A stretch of DNA of 64,000 bases from Astropecten irregularis (GCA_963971285.1 OZ020246.1:24402494-24466493), one strand, 5' to 3'. Numbered from the stretch's first letter, positions 11,139 to 23,900 are shown. Made by a program: numbers and translations. Notes: generated by a model not told the origin, from the letters alone.

Positions 11139-11270
11139 CTGAACCATCCTTGTTTAGTCTAGGTCTGAAGACAACTTGTTTGTCTGAACACCTAAAGATT
11201 TGCACAAGTTGATTTTGACTGCAGCAATAAGCATGTACAAAAACAATTAACTATTGTTCATTGTTTCCTT

Positions 11271-11585
11271 AAAGGTAGTACCATACTTTGGTAGCATACC
11301 GAAACAGAAATCTTCACAGATTTACCTATAACTTACAGGGTATAAAGAAGGTGATGGTAAAAACATACTGTTAAACTTTTTCTGCCTGAAATGCTGTATT
11401 TATCCAGATTATTTTTGATCTTTTAAAGGTCAAAAATAACAGAGATAAGATCTTAAATATACTGTGGCCGTTTTTCACTGTTTTCTCACACAGTGGGCCC
11501 CGTTTGTGACAGGAAATCTTCCTTGACATTTTTGGCCATGAATCTGTATTTCTTTGACAAAAACCAAAGTATGATATTACCTTTA
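11271..11585. repeat. Family A element, near full length
   Basis: Starts AAAGGTAGTACCATACTTTG and ends CCAAAGTATGATATTACCTT. The interior has 'cagtgggccccg' and 'catgaatctgtatttctttg' blocks. It sits only 132 bp from the previous copy, in the same orientation at its left end. Confidence 0.85.
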
Positions 11586-12566
11586 AAACACAAAACCCTT
11601 TTTTGTGAAGAGCTCACAGGTCAGTTTTATAAAATGCACTAAATTATGTGCGAAGCTTTGACCAGTTAATTGAAAAGAAAAACCCCACCAAAAAAAAAAT
11701 AGACATCAAGCGTTTACCAGCAAAATCCTTAAATACAGGTTGAAACATTTTGTAAAACGTCTTTAAAAGGTAAAAATTTCGATAGAACATTAAAAATACA
11801 AAGTTAGTTTTTGTTCATTTGAATAAATAGTGTTTTCTTTCTTTACATATTATTATTGGAGGAATCACTATATATACAATTAAGACTTAATTAACAGTTA
11901 TTAACAATTATTTCAGCTGCCTTTTATGATTGATTATTTTCCTTCCTTAAAAAACACAACACCAATAAAAACCATCACAAAATTCTCTTCGGAAGAAATA
12001 AAAAAAATGTTTTCTCTACCCACGTTTTCATTTTCTACATTTATAAATGTAAACATTCATTCTATATCCATATCATGCTAAAGCTATGTCTCCACAAATC
12101 TTGTCTAAATGACATAAGTCGGAATTTTTTGGGTGAGATTTTGCTCAAAAACAAAGCAAAACAAGAAAACAATGTGAATAAGAAAAAAATGCAGAATGGG
12201 AGGATTATGTCAGTATTCTGCTATTTCTAAAATCAATTTCAAGTAAATACATTTTTTGAATGTAGGTGGGTCCTTTGGCCTTTGGGAGGTGGGAATAGTA
12301 TGGATTTTGTTATGATTGGTTACAAATTTCAGTATTAAATAATGTTATTTGCAGTAACTATTGGTACGTATACGTGCATAATAACTTTCTAAGGCAGGTT
12401 TTAATTCTGAAAAGTGCTGCATCACATATATAGGACCACCACACATTCAACAAAAATTTAAAGTCCTTTTGTGTTGGGTACAGAGTGAAAATGATGAAAA
12501 ATTTTGTTTCAATTTTTTTAGAGAAATGAGGGAAAATACTTTTATCCAAGTAACTGATGCTCAATA
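11586..12566. other. AT-rich intergenic sequence, possible 3' UTR of the zinc-finger gene
   Basis: No coding signal on either strand. The sequence is very AT-rich. Some of it may belong to the 3' UTR of the minus-strand gene ending at 12905, but I could not fix a polyadenylation site. Confidence 0.35.
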
Positions 12567-12680
12567 CAAGTGATAAACTGATGCAAACTGCTCATCAGCC
12601 AAAATAAAGACCCGAAATATATTAACGGTAAATACTTGGAGTTAGGATTTATCCTAAATAACAGAATCTTTCTCAAAGGC
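12567..12680. repeat. Family G copy, diverged
   Basis: 'gatgcaaactgctcatcagc' and 'ggagttaggatttatcc' to 'gaatctttctcaaaggcctg' parallel the copies at 31226 and 46074. Confidence 0.6.
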
Positions 12681-12904
12681 CTGCTACAGCAAAAAACGAA
12701 AAAAAATAGTATAGAGCCAATAACACCACAATGTTGTACCTTTTTAATAATAAAATGCACTAAAACCTTAGTTGATAAGTAATGTGATTCAGTGATGAAA
12801 GATTTGATCTCCAATTTCTTATGCCTTATGACATTAAAATTAAAACGCTGTATAAACATGAGCACATAATAGAACACTTATAAATCTGATAATATTGGAC
12901 GTTT

Positions 12905-15900
12905 TCATGTTACAGCAGATGCCCTGAAAGGATCTTCATCTTTATCCATGTGCACCTCCTTGAAATGCTGATTCAACTGGCATCGAGACAGGCCCACATG
13001 ACTACAAAGCTGGCATTTCATTGGCTGCTCATCCCGTCGCTGATGCCTGTACATTTTCTTTGGCTCGGCGGTGTGATAGTCGCAGCTCCAGCAGCAGAGC
13101 ACAGTGCGACCAGACTCACGCAAGATCTGCCGACTACATTCCAGCATGACGTCACCGAATTTGACAATCTGCTCGCTGCTGAGCTGTGCTGGGAGAGTGG
13201 TCACGGAAGCTGAGGTGGTTACGGTTGCAGAGGGTGAGGACACAACCAACTCCAGGGGGAGGTACTTATCACTGGTACTCCCAAGGTTGAAGACTCTGAC
13301 TGGGGTGGTGCTGGATGAACTGGTGGATGTTGGTGTCGCTGCTGCTGATGTGCTCTCACAGGTACTGGTGGATGATATGCTGCCTGGTGTCATAGCCGCC
13401 GTGGTCGAAGATGCTGGACTCAGGGCACTGATTAGTGATGAGCTTCCCAAACTGGGTTGTGTTGAAGCGGCACTAACTGGAATGTTCGAGTTGAGAGAAC
13501 TGCATACAGTCACAACTGTTGCTGTTGGCATACTTGCAAAGCTGCTTGTTTGCATAGCTGTTGCCTGCAGTTGGGTAGACATGGTAGATGATGAATGTCT
13601 GGAGCTTTCATGGAATAAGGGGCCAGGTAGCCTCTCCGGCATGCCTGGATGGCCATGATGATTGAGCGGCCTCTGTAGTGAGTTGCATAGATTCGTCTGT
13701 AGAGACGGCTGGTTTCTGCTCAAAGAAGGTGACATAAAACTTGGTGGGAACACATGGCCGGAGTTGTCATGAATGGGAGGAGAGTGGGCATAAGGTACAG
13801 AGCAACAGGTGTCCAGCCGATCCTCTGAGAAGCTTCTCGGCAAAGTTGATCCGAACATTCCCTCAGCCAGGCCAGAGCCTGGAAGGTTTCTGATAGGAGA
13901 GGAAAAGCGGGGACTGTACAGGACACTGTCATGCACGTGAACCTGTCCATAAGATCTAGGTGACATAAGAGTCAGATCTGGAGGATGCGGACTTGGAGGT
14001 GGCATGTAGAGGGAACGGTGTATTGAGCCATACGGGATGGATGCAAACATATGATTCATAGGTCTCTGTGGGCTACAGGCAGGTCCTCCGGGTTGCCCAT
14101 GGTGTGGAGCAGGTGGGGGTGTCGCATGAAGCTGGTGAGTCATACCATGTCCTTGCACTGAATGGGCTGATAGAGACCCTGGAAGTGGCACTCCGTGGAG
14201 CGGGGTCATGGAAATATTCGGCACAGGGGTGGAGCTGCCATATAAAACAGAGGGCGGGCCCATCAGGGGCATCCGGAGATGAGATACTGAGTCTGATGAC
14301 AGTCTTGAACTAGGCACTGCATGCATATGGTGAGGATGATGCTGATGGCTATGTAAATCAGATCTTGCCTGTTCAGAGTCTGTTGCAGCAATTTCTTGCC
14401 TGTTAGCTCCGAGTATGGCTGGTTGGTTCTGGGTCGTACTACCACCCTCTGAAATTGATGATGCTACCACGCTGTTTGTATGGCTTTGCTGCGTGCTTGA
14501 AGTAGCTGAGCTCGAGGCAGAAGAACTTTGGGGCTGGACATGCTGGTTCCTGGTTCTCCTTTGCAAGGCTTCACTCATGGCATTCCTGGCATTTGCTGGG
14601 ATGTTGCTGTGAAGTGGGACCGACTGAACTTGAACCTCAACTGGTAAGCTCTGCCCTTGCTCCATTGAAGCACTTGTCACAGGAATGGGTGGATCAAGCT
14701 CTGTGTTCCCTGCAACTGCGAAGCCAGCAAGAGGCACCCTCCCTTGTCTCTCAGAAATCAACTGTGCAGTTTGACTTCCTGGCAATACACCCGCATCATT
14801 TCTATTGGTGGTGCCTACTACAGCAGCAGGCCAGCCTGATATCTCTTTATCTCTGCTTCTCCCCAATGAGGATGGCATTCCAGGCGCAGGTCTCAGATGA
14901 ATCACATTATCTGCAGGTGGCATGTGATTCATGTCCTGACTTGTCATACAAGCGGCAGCCTGAGTGGCACCAACAAATACAGCAGATGTACTTGGAATTG
15001 CCGTTGTGGATGCTGGCAGTGCAGCAGTTGAGACCGATGAAGTTGTGCTAACATTTAGAATCGGCATACGCCAAGGGTTCCTCTCCAATGCTCTGGATCG
15101 CAGTATTGCAGTGTGCAGAATACCTGCATGATGGGGGACAACAGGCATTGGCGGGATAAACAAGTTCGGCTCAGGTCTCAGATTTGGCATAGAGGCAGCT
15201 ACTATGCTGTTAGGACTCGGAGCCGATGCATCCAAACCCTGTCTTTGCACAACATGTTCCTGGTTTGACTGTCTTGGAAGAACTGTAGAAGTCTCATTAC
15301 TCGATCCTGTGTGACCTAGGCCACTGTTAATGCCTGGATGCAAGGTCCTGGGACTGTCATCTATAAGATGGAGCTGCCTCCGGGCTGGGACAGCACCTCT
15401 CTCTTCCCTGTTTGATGTTCCTCCCCTCTGTGCGGGGACCGGCGCTGTGCTTGTCCTGTTCACTTCTGGAAAGTACACACAGTGAGGTACTGCAGGGGTG
15501 GGAAGGGTGGGAGTAGTGGGATTACAGGTGCTGCTGAACACAGGGTAGCTATGGACTGCACTGTGCATTGATGATGCCAGTGCATTGTGAGAGTATGTCA
15601 CTGCAGTGTGAGAGTTTGCATTTTGCTCTTGATGTCCAATGACTTGATGTAAAGAAGTCACAGAGCTTCCTGGAGGCCTGATTACTTCACTGAGAGTCTG
15701 TGGAATCTGAACAGATGATCTAGGATGAAGGGCATCGTGGGACCGATGAAGCGATGAGGAATTCCTCTGAAGATGAATGTGTGAGTTCCTCACTAGCACA
15801 TTGCTGCATGTACTAGCAGTTAATGTTCTTGGAATCACTCCTGACTCTGACGTTCTTGTGATGCTATCACCCACAGGAACATAACTGGTGGAAGTGACAA

Positions 15901-18900
15901 CAATGTTCAAGGATTGCCGATGGTGTTGGGGATGCATAGATGGCATGATGGACGATGAGGACAACTCCGGTGCCAGCACAGGCGCCCCTCTCTCAAAGCT
16001 CATGGATGAAGGCACTTGTATGTTACTTTGAGATCTCTGATGGGAGATATTATTTGTTGTTTCCAGTGCACTGAATGCGACAGGCGAGCTGGTTGTAGTT
16101 ACAGCTGAAAAGCCCCTGGAGCCAGTTGCAAAGTTCGGCAAACTGGAGGATCTTGGCGCAATCCTCTCAGTTCTCCTCCACTGATCACTCACTGTTCCAA
16201 GAGCCCCTTGAACATTATTGCTAGTGGCTGCATCTACAGCATGGGTAGACTGTCTGGCAGTTGTCAGAGTCGATGTGTTTTGTAGGTCCATGCTGATTGA
16301 TATGAGAGAGTTACTTGATGTAGATTTTGATACTTGTGGATCTTGTTGTTCACTCAAGCCTGAAGGAGCAGGGCATGTGGACTGTGAACTAGGAGGTGGT
16401 GGGTGTATTCCATTTACCACTTTGCCACTGATTACATAATTTGGTAGTATGGTGCCTGGACTCCTCTGGTTCACAATCACATCTTCAACCGGCGTTATGT
16501 CTTCCATCATACCATTTTCAGCAATCTCTGGTGGTCTGTATTGCACGTCTGGATGAACAGAAGTCAATCCTCCGTTCCTTTGGTCCGATGCAAACCCAGC
16601 AGGTAGTGGTAGCTGATCAAGACGTGGGACGATTTTGTCTGAAACCTGATTGGATGTAGAATTGACACCACTCCTGCTGCCACTCTGAGGTGTTACATTG
16701 GCACTCACAGTGCCCAGCGATGATAAAGGGACACTAGTTGGAACCTTGTGCCTCTTGTGGTGAGTTTTTGCAGCAGTCCTGTTTGGCTTAGTTTTCTTGG
16801 TCTGGAGAGGGTCCTTCGGCTGTCTCTGTCTATCAAGCGAGGCATTTGATCTCGGGGTTCTCAGCATGACTCTTATCGTTTCATCAAGAGACAAACCATT
16901 TGTGGTCTGGTTAATAGACTTCTCAGTTGAAATCTGGGAAGCACTCTCTTGATGGGTGCTTGAGTCATTTTCACTCGAAACCACATGGGTGGTGCTGGTC
17001 TGAGTTTTTGTAGTTTCAGCCACAGTGCAGGAAGCAGCACCTGTCATGTGAATGGACTGTGCCGTTGTGGCTGGAGTATCGGTTGATTGTGGATGCATAC
17101 CCATCGCTGGCGAAAGGCCGTCGCAAAGCTGCACCTGCCCATTGGCAATGCCCACACTAGGAACTGATATCCGCAAGACTCCGGAGCTAGTTAAGACGGC
17201 AGGAAGACTGAGTTGCACACCTTCATTTTCAGGAACTTCAGAAGGCTGCGACTTTTGGGTCATTGTGGAATTCAAAACGTTCCCAGCATATGACCCACCA
17301 TTCATCAGAAGACTGTACTTGTATCTACACGTACTTCCTTTTGGCTTGGACAGAGATCTGGTCTTTGATGGTTTAGTTGTTGATGTACCACTCTTGTAAC
17401 TACTCGATTCATCTCTTGATGGTACTGCCTTGGAGGGATTATCACTGGCTTTGCCAGCCGAGACCAAATTACTGGGCTGGATGCAGTAGTTACTGGAGCC
17501 ATTAGGCAAGAGCTGAACAACAGTTTTGTAGTGGCCAGCAACATCGGTCATTGAGACCCTAGCAGGTGGATTCAGGATGTTCAAGTACTTGCCGTGTGGA
17601 AGCATTGGAACTGTCATTGAATAGGGCGAAGTGTTTGATGCAAATGCATCGCCGTTGAAGTGCTGCGAGGCAGCAAGGAGTGGCACACTGGGCACCAGCT
17701 GGACCTTTGGGCTAACAAACATGATGGATCCATTCTTGCCATCTCCCTTCGTCGTGCAAAACGTGGACCCAAAGTCCGACTGCGACACTTCCTTGATCGG
17801 TACTGTAGCTGTGACGACAGACTGATGATGATCCTTCTTGACTGTCGGCTTAGGAGCGATGGGCTTGAACTTCTTGCGGCATAGATTCTCCAGCTGAGGA
17901 TCACAAGGGCCATCATCCGGGCCATCTGATGAATCGAGCCTCCTCTTAGACTTGTGTGGACCGCATAGAATCGGGGTCAGCAGTTTTTCTGCAGAAATAA
18001 ACAATAACAAATCTTTAACAATAACAAATCTTTAACAATACTCATCATTACATTCACAAGATTAATTAGTAATTTTCATTGCAATCATCTAGTTTTCAAA
18101 ATGCATATTAGAGGAGGCAGTGTTGTCACAAAGCCGGGGGGGGGGGGTGCTTTGCAGACATATTGGTAAGTGTGGTCTCTTGAATATCACAATATACCTC
18201 AGTGTTATTTGTGTGGTAATAATATTTGAACCATTTGAAACGCTCTTTTCAGTAAAATAAAATCACAGCGCTTATTATATTATATTATTATCCCTGGTCA
18301 TCGGACCCCATTTACATTCCTGATACACTTTCAACTCCCTGGGGAGTATACAGCTCCCCCCCCCCTTCGCTGCTTCAAAGGGCACAAAAGCTAATAAAAC
18401 CCAAAGCCATCTCTACCTTCAATTGTACCCATTTACACCTAGGTAAAGAGAAACAAATAAGAGGCAAAGCCTCTTTCCCAAGGATGCAAGTCACAATCTG
18501 TAGATTGACCACGAGACCTTGAGTATGACACAACAGATCACTAGGCCACAGCACCGCAATGCAGGGTTTATGATCCCCCCACCCCCCCCCCCCCAACAAA
18601 AAAAGGAACCCCAAAACAAATTCTTTGTTTCAAAATAGTTCCAGCTGTGTCTTACCTTTGCTGTGTTTTTCTTGACCAATGACAATGTAGCTGGTTGACT
18701 TCTGATCTTTGTGGACTTTGGATCGTATCGGATCGGACGGTGACTGACATCCCTCTTTTGTCCTTCCAGGTGGCTGCCCTGGGGATTCCTATTTAAACAA
18801 ACAAACAAAAAATAGACAAAAACTGTCATTCAGAGTGTTAATTTGATTGACACACCAATTACTGTGTCTACAATATGATAAGTGTGCAGTTCCGCAGTTT

Positions 18901-20394
18901 TTATCCAGAAATTAGAAACCAGACAATTGATCACGTCGGTGTGGCGGCCATTTTTTTTTTATTTGTGTGATCATGTGCCACACACGGCCAGCAAAAATGT
19001 ATGGAGCAGAGCCACATAAAATGGCCGCCGCACTGAATGTGATCGTCTGGTTTTCCATTGGAAAACATTGATTTTCATCACACGGAATGATCGTGAGTAC
19101 AAATAAATAAGCTGCATTTCATCCCTGACAATCAGAGAAGAGATGGAGCAATTTTCAAGCTGATTTGTGATGTCTTTGTCAGCACAAGTGCTGTGAAGTC
19201 AAATCTTTTTTCTGCGTACAACACATTTAACCCTTTGGGATTCTCTGGGGCGCTAGACCGACCGTCAACCCCAAAACAAAAAAAGGGAGTTCAGCGTCAC
19301 AGTTACTGGGTCTACCATTATACATATAGCTCTAATATGCCCATTTTACACCACAGTTACTGAGGAGTGATATTGAATGTCAGACAAGTCGACCGCGGGA
19401 CAACTCGACTTGAGACAATTCGACCGCAAAGACAACTCGACTCCGAGTTGAGCTTGTCTCGGAGTCCAGTTGTCTTTGCGGTCGACTTGTCCGGTGCCTG
19501 TGATATTTTAGGAATTTAGGACTCCAGTCACTGGTGGAGTGGTGTGTGGAGTTAAACAGTGACTAAAAATTATGAGAGTACTGTGTATGACACTATGGAG
19601 CAATTGTAGAATACCACGCCACGCGAAAATACCCCCTAAAATCCAGGCCAAGAAAACCTTGCAGTGCAAACTGGAGACGGCCCAGTGTTGTGCACAGCTT
19701 ATTATAATATTAGAGAACGAAGCATCCCTATGAACCACGCTAAGTGAATGCATGGGGAAGGTTGGACAAAATTCTAAGTCCAATGTGGCCGTGGGTCCGG
19801 GGAAGTGGATACACAGATACGCCGATATGAAGAGCATTTAAACATATTCATGGAAAATGCGCTATATAAATGCTTTATTATTATTATTATTATTAAGAGA
19901 ACTGCCCACACTGTGTACAAAGCACATTCACTGAAGTGTGACTCCGTGTCCGAGGATCCGCGGCTACGGGGTGGGCAAGGTGAGTGGCGGGGTATTCTGC
20001 AATTCAATTGTGCCGACACTATAGACTAATATAAGAAGACCGAGTCAGACGTACTGACCAACAAGTCTTAGCTTAGCCTGTTCCCTGTGATGTAGGCCTA
20101 ATGTTACTGACAGTGACACTGTATTGCCTTTTTGGCATCATTCATTTTCATTCAATGGCAATGGCATGGCAATGCCATTGCCATTGAATGAAACTGTACC
20201 GATTCTATCAAACCCCCTGTGGTTGTGCTTGGAAATGAATGTGTATAAATGACTATTGGTATTATGCATTGTCCTCAGTCCTACCCTGACTTAGTGAGAA
20301 TGCATGGATAATGCCACAGAAATACATTCAACCTTCTAGCCAGTAACACAAACAAAAACAAACTTTCTAAACTCACAGAAACATTGGCTGCCAT
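12905..20394 (-). CDS. Large unrecognised protein with one C-terminal C2H2 zinc finger, three exons
   Basis: Coding exons on the minus strand are 20394-20377 (MAANVS, from an AAAGATGG start followed by donor GTGAGT), 18788-18656 and 17988-12905 (ending TGA). Phases join exactly (0, then 1), giving about 1744 residues. Exon 3 is a single 5084-nt exon, and its true 5' edge is the acceptor ctgcag at 17989-17994. The protein is almost wholly low-complexity, rich in Ser, Thr, Pro, Gln and His, as in a disordered nuclear scaffold or transcriptional regulator. A basic stretch, GPHKSKRR, lies near residue 60. The C-terminus has a CWSC...H half-finger, then a canonical C-x2-C-x12-H-x4-H finger (C1709, C1712, H1725, H1730). 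A His cluster (HSHQHHPHHMH) lies mid-protein. I do not recognise the family. DNA or RNA binding through the finger is inference. It is head-to-head with HSF. Confidence 0.88.
18128..18148. repeat. Poly-G tract in intron 2 of the zinc-finger gene
   Basis: A run of about ten consecutive G within a G-rich stretch. Complementary C-rich runs occur at 18356-18365 and 18576-18594 in the same intron. Confidence 0.7.
19383..19493. repeat. Foldback of about 110 bp built from GACAA-TCGACCGC modules
   Basis: The left arm contains CCGCAAAGACAACTCGACTC. The right arm contains GAGTCCAGTTGTCTTTGCGG. The outer ends are 'gacaagtcgaccgc' and 'gcggtcgacttgtc'. The left arm also repeats the module directly three times. 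It lies in intron 1 of the zinc-finger gene. Its style resembles the GTCAACTCGGC element at 23511. Confidence 0.8.
20146..20193. repeat. Perfect palindrome, 22-bp arms, 4-base loop
   Basis: TTTCATTCAATGGCAATGGC(AT) is followed by the loop GGCA and its exact reverse complement. It lies in intron 1 of the zinc-finger gene, 0.2 kb from its first coding exon. Transcribed RNA could form a perfect hairpin. Confidence 0.95.
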
Positions 20395-20987
20395 CTTTCA
20401 CATCTCACGATCCTATGATTTTGTTTATCAACAGAGGGCGCCATGTATCAAGCAAGCAAGATCATCTCAAAACGTAAACGTCGTACTGGTCGTACGCGTG
20501 TCGTACACCGTGTACATTGTACATGATTATGCACACATAAATGGGCACGTACGAACACGACCGTACCAGAGTTACTGATAAGACTAACGCAACTCTATGG
20601 ACCGCACTGACCTCTACGTTTACTCTACGTGTCAATAATTTGGTGCGGACGAAATTGGAGCAAACCTTTGAGATTTTAGGGAGGGTCATTTACATTCACA
20701 AACAAAAATCGGTTCAGAGATACAACATGAAAGAACATAAAATTAAGTACGACATTGAATTGAGCCATTTTGAATAAAAAAATAATTGGAAGTAGTCTTA
20801 AAGATCGAAATTTCAACAAAGACCAGGTTTAGATATAGGCCCATACAAAATTCTTAAAAATGCCACCCCTATTGTAAAAGTGCAGTAATCAAATATTTTT
20901 TCTAAAACCATCAATTTCAAAATGGCGATGACATGCATTGTGTCTGTAATCTTGAAATTTGTGTAAATTTCGATTAAAGAACGAAAC
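20395..20987. promoter_or_regulatory. Shared upstream region of the divergent zinc-finger gene and HSF
   Basis: These 593 bp separate two start codons pointing away from each other, so they must hold the 5' UTRs and probably both promoters. The left half has scattered CpG (gtacgaacacgaccgtacc and similar). The right half is AT-rich. No obvious TATA box sits at a fixed distance from either start. Long ORFs overlapping here in several frames look like chance frames. Confidence 0.6.
20807..20814. promoter_or_regulatory. Two-unit heat-shock-element-like site (GAAATTTC) upstream of HSF
   Basis: GAA-AT-TTC is an inverted pair of nGAAn units, the core of a heat-shock element. It lies 174 bp upstream of the HSF start codon. 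Functional elements usually have three or more units, so this could be chance in AT-rich sequence. Confidence 0.25.
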
Positions 20988-23900
20988 ATGTCGACCGAGC
21001 CCATGAAATCAGCGACGGGAATACCGACGGATTTCCGGGATGTGAAGAGTGCTAGTCTCCCGGGTTCCAATGTACCTGGATTTCTGTCTAAGTTATGGCT
21101 GCTTGTTGAAGACGAGGAGACGAACGTGCTCATTCAATGGGGTTCCGTAAGTTTGCTGCAGAAACCGCTCCAACTTCAACTTTGTGTGGTATCACTCACT
21201 ATCAGGCCGGGGATTGTGATAAGACGGGTCCTAAAACTATAAAGGAGAGGGAAACTACTTATTGAAAAGTTATTTACCTAAAATAGGCTAAATATATGTT
21301 AGTGAGTGGTGTCCTCTTCAGTCTTCTACAAATTAGCAAGGTTAATTTTGTGGGAATCATTTTGTGAAACGCAGTGGCTATCGTTACGGTAGTTGCGATG
21401 ATCGTAACCCTAGGTCTGACATGGGGACTGGGACCTTAGGGTTACGAGAAAACGTATTCAAAATGTTTGGGAATGACATTTTGGCCAACTCCTGAAGTAC
21501 GTTTCCACTTAGTTTTCCACTTTCCAAAATCCAAACACAAAATCTGACTACATGGATCTGATCTGAAACTGCCGAATTAAGTTTACAAGTTTTCCGCCAT
21601 TCTTCTGATATGACAGGTGAAGAAAAACGTATACGGCGTGATTTTTTTCCGACATCCAACCAACATATGCGAAAATACGATTCAAGGAGAAAGAAATGGT
21701 GTAACATACACGACATGTATGCGTTATATCGTTGCGAAATCTAAATAAAAATATTCTGATCGACCGTCCTTCCAAAGTACCGTAAATCGTAGGCTGATCA
21801 GCTTATAGGGGGCCTAAATCTTACTTAAATTTCACTCAGTTATTTTGTTCAATTGGCCAAGTAGAAACACTCTTTTCATAATTATACGTCTGAATCTAAA
21901 AAAAATATCGTGAAATCCTTCCGAAACCGACCGACGATTGCATTAAAAAATTAAAACGTAAAAACATTGTCTACACCGCAGAGAAAGACGGCCTGGTATC
22001 CGCGTGCATAACAGCCACAGTTTCAAAGCAAACATTGTGTACGTACACCAGCGAAAGTCTCAATCTGTACGTTACTATACACGTACGTGCCGTGTGCTTG
22101 AAATGAAGTGTATAATTGCGCTCGGTCGGAAGGCCTACCTTTTTGGATCGCGGCCGGGTTCGTTCCACCGTTACGGACGGGAGCTCACGGCCGGCCGGCT
22201 CGGTACAGATTTCGCCGTGGGCTTGAAATTGAAGTGTATGTTGCGCTCGGTCGGTACCTTTTTGGATCGCGGCCGGAATCGTTACCGTATACGGACGGTG
22301 GCTCACAGCCGCGGCCGGCTCGGTACAGAACTACAGATTTGCAGTAAGAAATTGTGGTTTTTGCGCAGTGGAATATTCCAGTGATATTTTTAGGAATACG
22401 TCCTCACTGTCCTACCGGGTATGATCATTTTTTGTGTAATTGATGACCGGATATATTTTTCAGTCCAGCGTTAATTCCGACCACTGCGCGATCTGTGATG
22501 AGGTGGATGACCTTTTTATTTCTGTTTGATCATGAATTGGGTGGGCACCAAGTTTGTGACTTGCTAACATTGTGTGTTTATGGGACCATTCATAAAGTAA
22601 ATCATTTGATAATCTTAGCAATTTCCTTCAGTTCATGATGAAATATTTGAATTGTCAGCGGCAGCTTGACATGGGCAAACAATGCGGACTTAAAAAAACC
22701 TCCTCCATACTGTATACGATATGCGTGTACACGGTATCACAGCGCACGTGTTATTCTGGGAACACCCTCCATATAGGGCTGTTAGTTTGAGTTTGAAAGG
22801 TGGAACAGCCAAAACGGCATTTCGCATGACGTGATTTGGTCGAGATGGCACACTGCGCACTATTCAAAATGGCCGACTGACGGCAAACGGAGGGAATCTC
22901 GACACCTTCGGTAAGTTTTGGGTCATTTTTTCTGAACTAAATGATCTTTCGATATTCAAAGTGGTTTTATATGACTCATTGATTAGTACCAATCAGATCC
23001 ATGTAGTCAGATTTTGTGTTTGGATTTTGGAAAGTGGAAAACTAAGTGGAAACGTACTTCAGGAGTTGGCCAAAATGTCATTCCCAAACATTTTGAACAC
23101 GTTTTCTCGTAACCCTAAGGTCCCAGTCCCCATGTGTCAGACCTAGGGTTACGATCATCGCAACTATCGTTACGGCAGCCGTAACGCATTTCCCAATGGC
23201 TATAGTTACGGCACTGTAACTGCGCACGCGCGATGATATGTCAGATTGCTTCGAAGCTAACGTGTTTTGCACACGTGTGGGTACGCATAGGATGCATGCA
23301 CAGGCCTTTATTGCCGTCGTAGCGGTCAAGGTTTGACGGGTAGACATGGCAAATGCTCTCGTTGTGAGCGCAGAATTTGCCTCTTAAGTTGGGGAATTGT
23401 CAGTGTCAGTAACAGAGTGGGAAAAGGCCACATGTATACCTTTTTTATTTTATTTTTTAACTTAGGTTGCCATCATGCCGTTTTCGAAAGATGCTGTAGA
23501 CGATATATTGGGGTCACACTAATCAAAGTCAACTCGGCGTCAACTACATAAAGGCGTCAACTCGGCGTCAACTCATTCCAAATTATGAAATATTGAAAAT
23601 AAATACACAGTACTGCAGTCAGAAGTGTAAGAAAGAATTTGCATTAGTTTGGAGTTATTTTTCATTTATGAAAATAGAGTTTTTTCTCTTAAAAAAATAA
23701 TTGCTGGGCAACGTTTCTGCTGGCCGCCATCTTGCCATTTACAGCTCATGGACGATACCATTTTAAGTAGGGGTTTTCAAGTAATTAATGCAAGTGCTGA
23801 ACCATGGACACAACCCCACCCCCACCCCAACTATAATTATAATACACTGTCAAAATATGTTTTATTTTGCCAAAGTAACAAAATAACTCTTTGCCATTCA

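Noticed and set aside
13104..13658. 184-codon plus-strand ORF opposite the zinc-finger gene
   Set aside because: It is an antisense shadow of the large, stop-poor coding exon. Other plus-strand ORFs between 12950 and 17884 are the same kind of artefact.
18495..18555. tRNA-like remnant (gtggcctagtgatct ... gagacc) in the zinc-finger gene intron 2, minus strand
   Set aside because: The B box is degraded beyond confident recognition and no sister copy was identified, so it is not listed as a feature.
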